12,853 bases of DNA from CAG-492 sp045643465 (lineage in GTDB: Bacteria > Bacillota > Clostridia > TANB77 > CAG-508). The DNA lies in contig JAZUKV010000013.1 of assembly GCA_045643465.1 (NCBI GenBank), positions 1 through 12,853 on the forward strand. The letters run 5' to 3'. A program made the translations under genes and the position numbers. Shown here in pieces: positions 1 to 6,587 of the stretch; the first letter of the stretch is position 1, and every line of letters starts with the position of its first letter. Below the pieces are notes generated by a model. The model ran no database searches. It was not told where the DNA came from and saw only the letters and a program-made list of their open reading frames with translations.

Positions 1-3
1 CAT
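1..3 (-). CDS. Possible start codon of a divergent gene leaving the window
   Basis: Read on the minus strand, the window begins with an ATG (complement of 1-3) preceded, ten bases upstream, by AGGAG (complement of 14-18). This is the usual arrangement for a Firmicute translation start, so a gene probably runs leftward out of the window. Only the start codon is inside, so the product cannot be guessed. A chance match is possible in such AT-rich DNA. Confidence 0.3.
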
Positions 4-40
4 ATAAATATCACTCCTAAAACTAATATGATAAAAATAC

Positions 41-69
41 TTTAAAAAAAAGTAATTTTATTATATAAT
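41..69 (+). promoter_or_regulatory. Candidate sigma-A promoter of the yabB-rsmI pair
   Basis: A -35-like TTTAAA at 41-46 (4 of 6 consensus bases) is followed after 17 bases by a perfect TATAAT at 64-69. It lies 43 bases ahead of the GTG start at 112. The DNA is extremely AT-rich, so -10 matches by chance are common; the spacing and position are what support it. Confidence 0.45.
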
Positions 70-111
70 ATTAAACAATTATTGAATTTGTTAACAGGAG
101 AATGAAAAAAA

Positions 112-852
112 GTGGATAGCTTATTAGAAAATGAAAGAATAGATGATTTAGAAATAAATAATTTAAAAATAATTCAAAAAAATGATGGATTTTGTTTTGG
201 AGTGGACAGTGTTTTATTGGCTGATTTTGCTAAAAATATAAAAAATAATAGTAATGTTTTAGATTTAGGGACAGGTACTGGAATTTTAGGATTTTTACTA
301 ATTGTAAAAACAAAATTAAAAAAAATAATAGGAGTAGAAGTACAACCGGAAATTGCTGATATGGCAAGGCGTAGTGTTGCATTAAATAATTTACAAGAAA
401 AATTCGAAATAATAAATTGTAATATAAAGGATTTAGAAAAAAATTTAAAAATTGATTATTATGATGCAATTATTACAAATCCACCATATAAGAAAAATAA
501 TTCAGGATTAAAAAATGAAAATAAAATTAAATTAATATCTAGACATGAAATTGAAGCAGAATTATCAGATTTTATTAAGGTTAGCTTCAAAATGTTAAAA
601 GATAAGGGAACATTATACATGGTACACAGAGCTGAAAGATTAGTTGATATATTTTTTGAAATGAGGAAAAATAAAATAGAGCCCAAAAGAATACGTTATA
701 TTTTTTCAAATCAAAAGAGTGATTGCAAATTAGTATTAATTGAGGCAATAAAAAATGGAAATTCATTTTTAAAAATTGAGAAACCACTATACATATATAA
801 TGAAAATGGTGATTATACGGATGAAATATTAGAAATATATAATAAAAAATAA
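112..852 (+). CDS. yabB: YabB/TrmN6-type tRNA1(Val) adenine-N6 methyltransferase
   Basis: Class I SAM-dependent methyltransferase of 246 residues. Residues 29-39 (FGVDSVLLADF) and the SAM-binding DLGTGTG at 51-57 match the TrmN6/YabB family. NPPY at 123-126 is the catalytic motif of adenine/glutamine N6-type methylases. In E. coli the family methylates A37 of tRNA1(Val); the Firmicute homologue is YabB. The start is GTG at 112, with AGGAG at 96-100 placed 11 bases upstream and an in-frame stop at 103-105 excluding anything earlier. An ATG at 102 in another frame opens only a five-codon reading frame. rsmI follows after 20 bases, matching the yabB-yabC neighbourhood of Bacillus, although the small yazA between them is absent. 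The family is secure; the exact tRNA target is inferred. Confidence 0.9.
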   Translation: MDSLLENERIDDLEINNLKIIQKNDGFCFGVDSVLLADFAKNIKNNSNVLDLGTGTGILGFLLIVKTKLKKIIGVEVQPEIADMARRSVALNNLQEKFEIINCNIKDLEKNLKIDYYDAIITNPPYKKNNSGLKNENKIKLISRHEIEAELSDFIKVSFKMLKDKGTLYMVHRAERLVDIFFEMRKNKIEPKRIRYIFSNQKSDCKLVLIEAIKNGNSFLKIEKPLYIYNENGDYTDEILEIYNKK

Positions 853-872
853 TTTAAATAAAGGAGAAAAAA

Positions 873-1700
873 ATGAGTGGAAAATTATATTTAGTAGCGA
901 CACCAATTGGAAATTTAGAAGATATAACTTTAAGAGCTATTAGGATTCTGAAAGAAGTTGATATTATAGCAGCTGAAGATACAAGACATAGTTTGAAATT
1001 ATTAAATCATTTAGAAATTTCTAAGCCATTAATTAGTTACCATAGACATAATGAAGATATAAAAACAGATGGATTAATAGAAAAAATATTAAATGGAGAA
1101 AATATAGCATTAATTACTGATGCAGGGACTCCAGCTATTTCAGATCCAGGAGAAATAATTGTAAAAAAAGCTATAGAAAATAATATAGAAATTATTCCTA
1201 TTCCTGGAGCATGTGCACTAATAAATGCATTAATAACATCAGGTTTTGATACAAAAGAATTTTCTTTTTATGGATTTTTACCATTAAATAAAAAATTAAG
1301 AAATAATAAATTTGCAGAATTAATAAAAGAGAAAAAAACAATAATTATATATGAAGCACCACACAAAATAGAAAATACATTAAATGATATTTATAAAAAT
1401 TTAGGTGATGTAAATATTGTTTTAGCTAGAGAATTAACGAAAATACATGAAAGTTTCATTAGAGGAAAAGTTTCAGAGGTAATAGAAAAAGTAAAAGAAA
1501 TAAAAGGTGAAATGATTATATTAATTGAAGGAAATAAAAATCAAGAAGAAGAAAAAAATGAAGAAATATTATCAATAGAAGAGCAATATGAAAAATATAA
1601 AAAAAGCGGATTAAGCAAAAATGAAATAATAAAAAAAATTGCAAAAAATAATGGTGTAAATAAAAATGAAATATATATGAAATTATTAGATAAAAAATAA
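873..1700 (+). CDS. rsmI: 16S rRNA (cytidine1402-2'-O)-methyltransferase RsmI
   Basis: This tetrapyrrole-methylase-fold enzyme 2'-O-methylates C1402 of 16S rRNA in the decoding centre. At 275 residues it has the usual length. Diagnostic motifs are ATPIGNLEDIT at 9-19, DAGTPAISDPGE at 83-94 (SAM site region), YEAPHK at 160-165 and ARELTKIHE at 185-193. The C-terminal tail after about residue 230 is Lys/Glu-rich and ends in a small helical module (KYKKSGLSKNEIIKKIAK, from 241). AAGGAG at 861-866 lies six bases before the ATG. It is probably cotranscribed with yabB, 20 bases upstream, and ends 11 bases before a long hairpin terminator. It corresponds to yabC/yraL-type proteins of Firmicutes. Confidence 0.96.
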   Translation: MSGKLYLVATPIGNLEDITLRAIRILKEVDIIAAEDTRHSLKLLNHLEISKPLISYHRHNEDIKTDGLIEKILNGENIALITDAGTPAISDPGEIIVKKAIENNIEIIPIPGACALINALITSGFDTKEFSFYGFLPLNKKLRNNKFAELIKEKKTIIIYEAPHKIENTLNDIYKNLGDVNIVLARELTKIHESFIRGKVSEVIEKVKEIKGEMIILIEGNKNQEEEKNEEILSIEEQYEKYKKSGLSKNEIIKKIAKNNGVNKNEIYMKLLDKK

Positions 1701-1711
1701 TAGAATAAAAT

Positions 1712-1761
1712 CAAAAAATAAACATATTTTATAATGAATTATAAAATATGTTTATTTTTTG
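1712..1761 (+). terminator. 23-bp perfect AT hairpin between rsmI and spmA
   Basis: The arms at 1712-1734 and 1739-1761 are perfectly complementary over 23 bases with a four-base loop (TGAA). The inner 15 pairs would be followed by ATTTTTT, giving an A-tract/U-tract intrinsic terminator that could work on either strand. The right arm ends inside the Shine-Dalgarno region of spmA (GAAGGGAG at 1761-1768), leaving no room for a promoter between hairpin and gene. It may therefore also control spmA expression. Confidence 0.8.
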
Positions 1762-1773
1762 AAGGGAGCATGA

Positions 1774-2364
1774 ATGTTAAACAAAATATGGCCAGTTTTA
1801 TTATTAATTTCTATTTTTTATGGAATTATTAGTGGAAATGTTGAAAATATGAATAATGCAATTTTTAATTCTACAGAGAGCGCAATATCTACAACAATAA
1901 CAATGCTTGGAACTATATGCTTATGGAATGGATTAATGAAAATAGTAAGTAATTTAAAAATAATTGAAAAATTATGCAATTTAATTAGTCCATTAATTAA
2001 TTTTCTATTTCCTGAAATTAAAAAAAATAAAAAAATAAAAAAAGAAATTTCAATGAATATTATAGCAAATTTATTAGGTTTAGGTAATGCAGCTACACCA
2101 TTAGGAATAAAAGCTATGGAAAGTATGCAGAAAGAAAATAATAATAAAGAATGTTTAAGTAATTCAATGATTACTTTTATTTTAATAAATACAGCATCGA
2201 TCCAAATAATTCCTACAACCATATTTGCAATAAGAAAATCACTAAATTCAACAAATATAACTTCCATAATTATTCCAATTTGGTGTTCAAGCATAATTGC
2301 ATTTTTGATTGGAATTATAAGTGTAAAGATTTTAATTAAAAGGACAAATAGAAAATATGAATAA
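1774..2364 (+). CDS. spmA: Spore maturation protein A (SpmA)
   Basis: Integral membrane protein with a nucleoside-recognition (Gate) domain, needed with SpmB for proper dehydration of the spore core. At 196 residues it matches the B. subtilis protein in length. Visible are an N-terminal hydrophobic helix (about 5-20), a second near 42-58, the family motif NLLGLGNAATPLGIKAM at 99-115, and C-terminal hydrophobic segments at about 132-152 and 164-188. GAAGGGAG ends five bases before the ATG at 1774; an ATG at 1770 is in another frame. The gene overlaps spmB by eight bases, so the two are translationally coupled. No promoter fits between the preceding hairpin and the start, so transcription must come from inside or upstream of rsmI, or by read-through. 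Confidence 0.94.
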   Translation: MLNKIWPVLLLISIFYGIISGNVENMNNAIFNSTESAISTTITMLGTICLWNGLMKIVSNLKIIEKLCNLISPLINFLFPEIKKNKKIKKEISMNIIANLLGLGNAATPLGIKAMESMQKENNNKECLSNSMITFILINTASIQIIPTTIFAIRKSLNSTNITSIIIPIWCSSIIAFLIGIISVKILIKRTNRKYE

Positions 2365-2857
2365 AATTAATTACATTTCAAATTATATTATTCCAATAAT
2401 TATATTTTTAATTATTATTGAGGGGTTAAAAGAAAAAAAACAAATATTTGATTTGTTTTTAGAAGGTGCAAAAGAGGGAATTGAAATAGTTTTTAAATTA
2501 TTTCCAACATTGATTGGACTATTTTTTTTAATAAATTTGTTAAAATCATCAGGTATAATTAATTTAATGACAGTTTTTATTTCCCCAATAACAGGTATTT
2601 TTAATATACCAAATGAAATAATACCATTAGCATTATTAAGACCAATTTCAGGAAGTGGAGCAATAGCTATGGCTACAGAATTAATGAAACAATATGGTGT
2701 AGATACATATATAGGAAAAGTTGCTTCTGTTATTATGGGCTCAACGGAAACTACTTTTTATGCAATAGCTGTATATACAAGTTGTGTAAAAATTAAGAAA
2801 AGTAGGGGAGTTGTATGGGTTGCATTAATAGCAGATTTGGTTCGGAATATTTTGTAG
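2357..2857 (+). CDS. spmB: Spore maturation protein B (SpmB)
   Basis: Partner of SpmA in spore core dehydration, also a membrane protein with a nucleoside-recognition (Gate) domain. It is 166 residues long, slightly shorter than the Bacillus protein. It has an N-terminal hydrophobic helix at 8-22, a second at about 49-64, the motif RPISGSGA at 95-102 and MGSTETTFY at 127-135, both hallmarks of SpmB. Its ATG overlaps the end of spmA (2357-2364) and AAAAGGA lies at 2338-2344, inside spmA. The last codons lie in a tandemly repeated segment: a 12-base unit containing the stop codon recurs 15 bases later. The downstream gap is convergent with rlmH and shows no classic terminator for this strand. 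Confidence 0.94.
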   Translation: MNKINYISNYIIPIIIFLIIIEGLKEKKQIFDLFLEGAKEGIEIVFKLFPTLIGLFFLINLLKSSGIINLMTVFISPITGIFNIPNEIIPLALLRPISGSGAIAMATELMKQYGVDTYIGKVASVIMGSTETTFYAIAVYTSCVKIKKSRGVVWVALIADLVRNIL

Positions 2858-2872
2858 TGTAATATTTTGTAG
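2846..2872 (+). repeat. Tandem direct repeat at the 3' end of spmB
   Basis: AATATTTTGTAG occurs at 2846-2857 and again at 2861-2872, a 15-base period, with a third degraded copy (AATTTTGTCG) following. The first copy contains the spmB stop codon. It looks like a small local duplication. Confidence 0.6.
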
Positions 2873-2893
2873 AATTTTGTCGTAAAGATTTTC

Positions 2894-2922
2894 TTGACAA
2901 TCCGTAAGAATGAGAGTATCAT
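2894..2922 (+). promoter_or_regulatory. Sigma-A promoter in the convergent spmB/rlmH gap
   Basis: A perfect -35 TTGACA at 2894-2899, a 17-base spacer and TATCAT (5 of 6) at 2917-2922. It points rightward although the next gene (rlmH) is on the opposite strand, so transcription starting near 2929 would produce a short RNA across 2929-3149 or antisense to rlmH. An imperfect dyad TTGTC/GACAA spans 2877-2900 around the -35 box. Confidence 0.6.
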
Positions 2923-2928
2923 AAAAAT

Positions 2929-3132
2929 ATAAAATTTGATTCACAAAACGAACTGTATTTAATTCAAAAATTTTAATTCAAAAAATTTAATATCAAAAAA
3001 TTATCAAAAAATTTAATTATACTAATAAGTTTTTATTTTTGTAGAGGAAATTAAAATGAAAAGCCCCCTTTTCTGTAAATTTACAAACCCCTAGAACAAA
3101 AATGTAAATATTAGGTTTAATTTCTTCTACAA
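2929..3132 (+). ncRNA. Candidate structured small RNA closed by a 17-nt stem
   Basis: There is no large gene here. From the predicted start near 2929 the region holds A/T-rich imperfect direct repeats (2958-3018), then a foldable block. The arms 3039-3055 and 3116-3132 pair over 17 bases with a single G-T position. Inside are a hairpin GAAAAG-CCCC-CTTTTC (3058-3073) and an ATTTACA/TGTAAAT stem (3079-3085 with 3103-3109) around a loop containing ACCCCTAG. Neither strand has a U-run right after the outer stem, so it is not a standard terminator. The C-rich hairpin, read on the minus strand, is followed by ATTTTAATTT and might end the rlmH transcript weakly. I do not recognise a known RNA family. 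A short mobile repeat is an alternative. Confidence 0.35.
3056..3094 (+). CDS. Possible 12-codon micro-ORF
   Basis: ATG at 3056 has a good Shine-Dalgarno site (GAGGA at 3044-3048, seven bases upstream) and encodes MKSPLFCKFTNP before a TAG. It lies inside the candidate structured RNA, and its ribosome site is in the left arm of the closing stem, so folding would hide it. Twelve codons is too short for composition to tell coding from chance. I include it only because start, ribosome site and an upstream promoter coincide. Confidence 0.2.
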   Translation: MKSPLFCKFTNP

Positions 3133-3149
3133 CTAATATATATTAAATT

Positions 3150-3632
3150 TTACCTATGATAAGTTTCATTATTTGATATTTTAAAAGCTCTAAAAATTTG
3201 CTCTAATAAAAATATTCTAATTAATTGATGGGGGAAAGTCATTTTAGAAAAGCAAATTAATTCATTAGAAATATCCAATAATTTTTGGGACAAACCTAAA
3301 GTACCACCGATAACAAAAGTTATATTGCTAGAGGAATTAAGGGAAATATTTGAAAGTTTCTTAGAAAATTCTTCTGATGTAAATTGTTTTCCTTTTAAGT
3401 CTAAAGCAATAACATATGAATTTTTTTCTATGTGAGAAATTATATTATTTGATTCCTTTTCTTTTATAATGTTTATTAAAGAATCATTTAAATTATTTGG
3501 TAATTTCTCATCTGGTAATTCTGTAATATTCAAAGAGCAATATTTTAATAATCTTTTTGAATATTCATCAATGGCATCTTGTAAGAATTTTTCTTTCAAT
3601 TTTCCTACGCAAATAACGTTTATATGTATCAT
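3150..3632 (-). CDS. rlmH: 23S rRNA (pseudouridine1915-N3)-methyltransferase RlmH
   Basis: SPOUT-class methyltransferase that methylates pseudouridine 1915 in helix 69 of 23S rRNA. It has 160 residues, the family's normal length. The SAM-binding knot is visible as FVIGGTLGL at 106-114 and the segment starting MTFPHQLIRIFLLEQ at 131, and the protein ends in the typical YHR (158-160). On the minus strand AAGGAG (complement of 3641-3646) lies eight bases ahead of the ATG and overlaps the walJ stop codon (3645-3647), so translation is coupled to walJ. It is the last gene of the leftward spoIIR-murA-walJ-rlmH group. walJ and rlmH are also near neighbours in Bacillus. No strong terminator follows. 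Confidence 0.97.
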   Translation of the reverse strand: MIHINVICVGKLKEKFLQDAIDEYSKRLLKYCSLNITELPDEKLPNNLNDSLINIIKEKESNNIISHIEKNSYVIALDLKGKQFTSEEFSKKLSNISLNSSSNITFVIGGTLGLSQKLLDISNELICFSKMTFPHQLIRIFLLEQIFRAFKISNNETYHR

Positions 3633-3644
3633 ATTTTAATCTCC

Positions 3645-4436
3645 TTATGCGATTTCTATTATTTTAGAAGGCTTTATTCTTGTTGCAACATTTATATCAA
3701 TTTTTGAAATATCACAATTACTATTAATTAATTCATCAACAACTGTTTTATAAGCTAGTTCAGGAAAATTATTTTCTTTACTAAGATGCCCTAACATAAC
3801 AGAAGTTAAATTTTTTTGAGATAAATTAGAAATTAGTTTACCAGCTTCAATATTTGAGAGATGGCCACAGTCGCCAGCAATTCTTTGTTTTAAATAGTAT
3901 GGATACTTAGAACATTTTAATACATCAGGGTCATAATTTGATTCTAAAAGTATAAAAGAGCTATTGGACAAATTATTTTCAATATCAGGAGTTATATGAC
4001 CTAAATCTGTAGCTATACTTAAATTATGGTTATTATAAGATATATTGAATGCACATGGATCAGCAGCATCATGAGGAATTGAAAATGGTTTTAGCATTAA
4101 ATCTCCAATTGAAAAATTTTTATTTGCACAAAAGAATTTTTTATAGGATGAATTAATTTTTTCAGATTGTTTTGGCATTGCTTTCCAAGTTTTTTCAGTT
4201 GCGTAAACAGGAATATTGTATTTACTAGACAAAGTGCCAATACTTTTAACATGGTCAATATGTTCATGAGTTACTAAAATTGCATCTAAAGATTCAGGGG
4301 ATACACTAATAGAAGAAAGTGCTTCAACAATTTTTTTAGCACTTTCTCCAGCATCAATTAAAATATTTGTATTTTCTGTTTGAACAAATAAAGAATTTCC
4401 ACTACTTCCACTATATAAACTACAAAATCTAAACAT
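3645..4436 (-). CDS. walJ: WalJ/YycJ-type metallo-beta-lactamase-fold hydrolase
   Basis: A 263-residue MBL-fold protein of the YycJ/WalJ group. The metal-binding signature HEHIDH is at 57-62. The family N-terminus FCSLYSGSSGNS is at 4-15, and further motifs include PHDAADP (121-127), ATDLGH (142-147), LLESNYDP (163-170) and GHLS (216-219). WalJ belongs to the walRK cell-wall regulon of Bacilli and has been linked to coordination of cell division with DNA replication; a 5'-exonuclease activity has been reported for homologues. The walRK two-component genes are absent here. On the minus strand its AGGAA ribosome site overlaps the murA stop (complement of 4445-4447), eight bases before the start, so it is coupled to murA. 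The family is secure; the cellular role is from homologues. Confidence 0.92.
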   Translation of the reverse strand: MFRFCSLYSGSSGNSLFVQTENTNILIDAGESAKKIVEALSSISVSPESLDAILVTHEHIDHVKSIGTLSSKYNIPVYATEKTWKAMPKQSEKINSSYKKFFCANKNFSIGDLMLKPFSIPHDAADPCAFNISYNNHNLSIATDLGHITPDIENNLSNSSFILLESNYDPDVLKCSKYPYYLKQRIAGDCGHLSNIEAGKLISNLSQKNLTSVMLGHLSKENNFPELAYKTVVDELINSNCDISKIDINVATRIKPSKIIEIA

Positions 4437-4444
4437 ATTTTTTC

Positions 4445-5704
4445 CTATTCTTTTATCCTCATTATATTTGCACCTAAATTTCTAAATTTGGTTTCAATAT
4501 CTTCATAGCCACGATCAATATATTGTAAATTGTAAAGTTCTGTTGTACCATTGGCAGCGATGCCAGCTATTATTAATGCTGCACCAGCTCTTAAATCAGT
4601 TGCATAAACAGGTGCACCAGATAAGCATTCAACACCTTCGAAGAAAGCTGTTTTACCTTGTGCAGTTATCTTTGCTCCCATTTTAGCTAATTCATAAGTA
4701 TATTGAAATCTAGATTCCCAAATGTTTTCTGATATAACACTGGTTCCATTTGCCAAAGATAAAACTACTCCCATTTGAGCTTGTAAATCTGTTGGAAATC
4801 CTGGATAAGGAGCTGTTTTTATATTTGTCTTATTGGGCCTTTTGTTACACCAAACATGTAATTCATCACCAGATTCTTCTACGCAACCGCCCATCTCAAT
4901 AATTTTAGCTGTTAAACAATCTAAGTGTTCGCTTACACAATTTTTTAGAATGATATCACCTTGAGTAGCAATTGCAGCTAGCATAAAAGTTCCAGCTTCA
5001 ATTTGATCTGGTACAACAGAATATGAAGATCCAGAGCGTAAAGATTTTACACCATTTATTTTGATAATATCAGTTCCAGCACCACGTATATCAGCACCTA
5101 GTGAATTTAAAAAGTTTGCAACGTCAACTATATGAGGTTCTTTGGCAGCATTATCAATTACAGTAGTACCTTCAGCTAATACAGCAGCAAGCATAATATT
5201 AATAGTTGCTCCAACTGAAACAGTATCCATATATATAGGAGCTCCAATTAATTTTTGTGCAGAAGCGCTAACTTTACCAGTGGCAACGTCAACCTTTGCG
5301 CCTAAAGCTTCGAATCCTTTTATATGTTGATCAATAGGTCTTGCACCTAAATTACATCCTCCAGGTAGCCCAACTTCAACATTATTACATCTGCCCAATA
5401 ATGCTCCAATTAAGTAATATGAAGCTCTAAATTTACTAGTTTTTTCTAAAGAAGCTTTATAACTTTTTAAATTTGAAGTATCAATGCGTGCAGTATTAGG
5501 GGCTATCCATTCAACAGTTGCTCCTAAATCCATTAAAATTTCACATTGTATTTGTACATCACTAATGTTAGGTAAATTTTCTATAGTACATATTCCATTT
5601 ATTAATAAAGTTGCAGGCAGTATAGCAACTGCAGCATTTTTAGCGCCACTAATTGTAACTTCGCCGTGCAATCTAGTTCGTCCTTGTATAATTAATTTTT
5701 CCAA
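4445..5704 (-). CDS. murA: UDP-N-acetylglucosamine 1-carboxyvinyltransferase (MurA)
   Basis: It catalyses enolpyruvyl transfer from PEP to UDP-GlcNAc, the first committed step of peptidoglycan synthesis, and is the fosfomycin target. The 419 residues cover the full two-domain fold. K22-N23 lies in SGAKNAA. The PEP-binding, fosfomycin-reactive cysteine is C117 in LPGGCNLGARPIDQH, so fosfomycin sensitivity is expected at that residue. PGFPTD (301-306) and DLRAGA (370-375) complete the active site. RASYYLIGALLGR (93-105) and PIDQHIKGFEALGA (123-136) resemble the MurAB (MurZ) type of Firmicutes more than MurAA, a judgement from memory. The start is TTG at 5702-5704 on the minus strand, seven bases after GGAGG (complement of 5712-5716), with no in-frame ATG near it. 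It follows spoIIR by 66 bases. Confidence 0.97.
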   Translation of the reverse strand: MEKLIIQGRTRLHGEVTISGAKNAAVAILPATLLINGICTIENLPNISDVQIQCEILMDLGATVEWIAPNTARIDTSNLKSYKASLEKTSKFRASYYLIGALLGRCNNVEVGLPGGCNLGARPIDQHIKGFEALGAKVDVATGKVSASAQKLIGAPIYMDTVSVGATINIMLAAVLAEGTTVIDNAAKEPHIVDVANFLNSLGADIRGAGTDIIKINGVKSLRSGSSYSVVPDQIEAGTFMLAAIATQGDIILKNCVSEHLDCLTAKIIEMGGCVEESGDELHVWCNKRPNKTNIKTAPYPGFPTDLQAQMGVVLSLANGTSVISENIWESRFQYTYELAKMGAKITAQGKTAFFEGVECLSGAPVYATDLRAGAALIIAGIAANGTTELYNLQYIDRGYEDIETKFRNLGANIMRIKE

Positions 5705-5734
5705 TTGTATACCTCCACTTATATAATCTATCTA

Positions 5735-5763
5735 TATATACCATAAAAGTAAATAATTTACAA
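5735..5763 (-). promoter_or_regulatory. Weak candidate promoter of murA
   Basis: On the minus strand TTGTAA (complement of 5758-5763) and TATATA (complement of 5735-5740) are 17 bases apart, each matching 4 of 6 consensus bases, 30 bases ahead of the murA TTG start. It would let murA be expressed in vegetative cells independently of spoIIR, which is normally a sporulation gene. Support is weak in this AT-rich gap. Confidence 0.3.
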
Positions 5764-5770
5764 TAAAAAA

Positions 5771-6406
5771 CTATAGATTTTCAAATATTTCAATTAGTTT
5801 AAATTTTATTTTTAAATCATTACTTTTTTCAGCATTATTAATAAGATTAAGCTCTTCTGAATTTAAGTTTTCTGACAAATAGATAGATGAATTTTCACAT
5901 AAAGTGTATTCAGAATTTTCAAAAAAACATAATGTTGGAAACATTATACACCACCAATTTTGACCTTTGGCAGCACCAATTTCAATTTTTAATGCATCAT
6001 ATGTTCCTTCAGGTAGAATAATTTGAGAATATTCTTTAGTTGGAAAATGAGATTTACCAATGTAAATATTTAAAGGTAAATTAACGTGATTTTCACTTAA
6101 AACAGAATAAGCTATTTCATATAATTTATCGATATTATTATTAAAAAAAGAAATAGCTTCTTCTTTTGAATTAATATTAGTGCAGTTATTTGAATAATAA
6201 TCAAGTATAGAATCTCTAATTTTATATTTTAATATCTGGTCATCTGTAGAATCGCTATTAGCAATGACATGAAATCGTAAAAAATTGTCTGAAATATTAT
6301 TAAATATTTTTTCTGAATATTTTTTAGCAGAAATAAATATAAATATAATGATTAATAAAAAAATAAATAAAAATTTTGATAAATTTAAACCAAGGCTATT
6401 TTTCAT
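5771..6406 (-). CDS. spoIIR: Stage II sporulation protein R (SpoIIR)
   Basis: Secreted forespore signal that activates the membrane protease SpoIIGA, which cleaves pro-sigma-E in the mother cell. It has 211 residues: an N-terminal hydrophobic export segment at about 10-27, then the conserved LRFHVIANSDS (43-53), LPEGTYDALKIEIG (131-144) and GQNWWCIMFPTLC (148-160), all hallmarks of the family. On the minus strand GGGAGG (complement of 6412-6417) precedes the ATG by five bases. The gene heads the leftward run spoIIR-murA-walJ-rlmH. In Bacillus it is read by sigma-F. Here a GAATA box (complement of 6457-6461) and GTAAATAAT (complement of 6434-6442), 14 bases apart, resemble a sigma-F promoter, but only weakly. 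Confidence 0.95.
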   Translation of the reverse strand: MKNSLGLNLSKFLFIFLLIIIFIFISAKKYSEKIFNNISDNFLRFHVIANSDSTDDQILKYKIRDSILDYYSNNCTNINSKEEAISFFNNNIDKLYEIAYSVLSENHVNLPLNIYIGKSHFPTKEYSQIILPEGTYDALKIEIGAAKGQNWWCIMFPTLCFFENSEYTLCENSSIYLSENLNSEELNLINNAEKSNDLKIKFKLIEIFENL

Positions 6407-6530
6407 AAATACCTCCCAAAATAAACTAATTTAATTATTTACAGATTGTGGAAGGTTATTCAATAAAAGTGTTAAACAGAAGAAAAATATTTTAATAAGT
6501 AAAATGTCGAAAAAGAGCTAACGAATTAAA

Positions 6531-6559
6531 TTGACATCATTATAGGATGATGTTAAAAT
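6531..6559 (+). promoter_or_regulatory. Strong extended -10 sigma-A promoter with operator-like dyad
   Basis: TTGACA at 6531-6536, a 17-base spacer and TAAAAT at 6554-6559, with TG at 6551-6552 giving an extended -10 (TGTTAAAAT). A perfect 7-bp inverted repeat, ACATCAT at 6534-6540 and ATGATGT at 6547-6553 with a six-base centre (TATAGG), fills the spacer and touches both promoter boxes. A dimeric repressor bound there would block RNA polymerase, or a MerR-like activator could distort the spacer. The promoter drives the 147-residue unknown protein. Confidence 0.75.
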
Positions 6560-6587
6560 TCTTATGTAAATAAAGGAGGCTTTTATA

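Noticed and set aside
3039..3132. Standard rho-independent terminator for spmB or rlmH
   Set aside because: The long stem has a 60-base interior and no U-run follows on either strand. Only the inner C/G hairpin could be a weak minus-strand terminator.
3021..3138. Mobile repeat with ACTAATA target duplication
   Set aside because: ACTAATA occurs on both sides (3021-3027, 3132-3138), but the left copy is 11 bases away from the inverted repeat, so it is not a clean duplication.
6434..6461. Sigma-F promoter of spoIIR
   Set aside because: GAATA and GTAAATAAT have suitable spacing but miss key consensus bases, including the second G of the -10; kept only as a remark in the gene entry.
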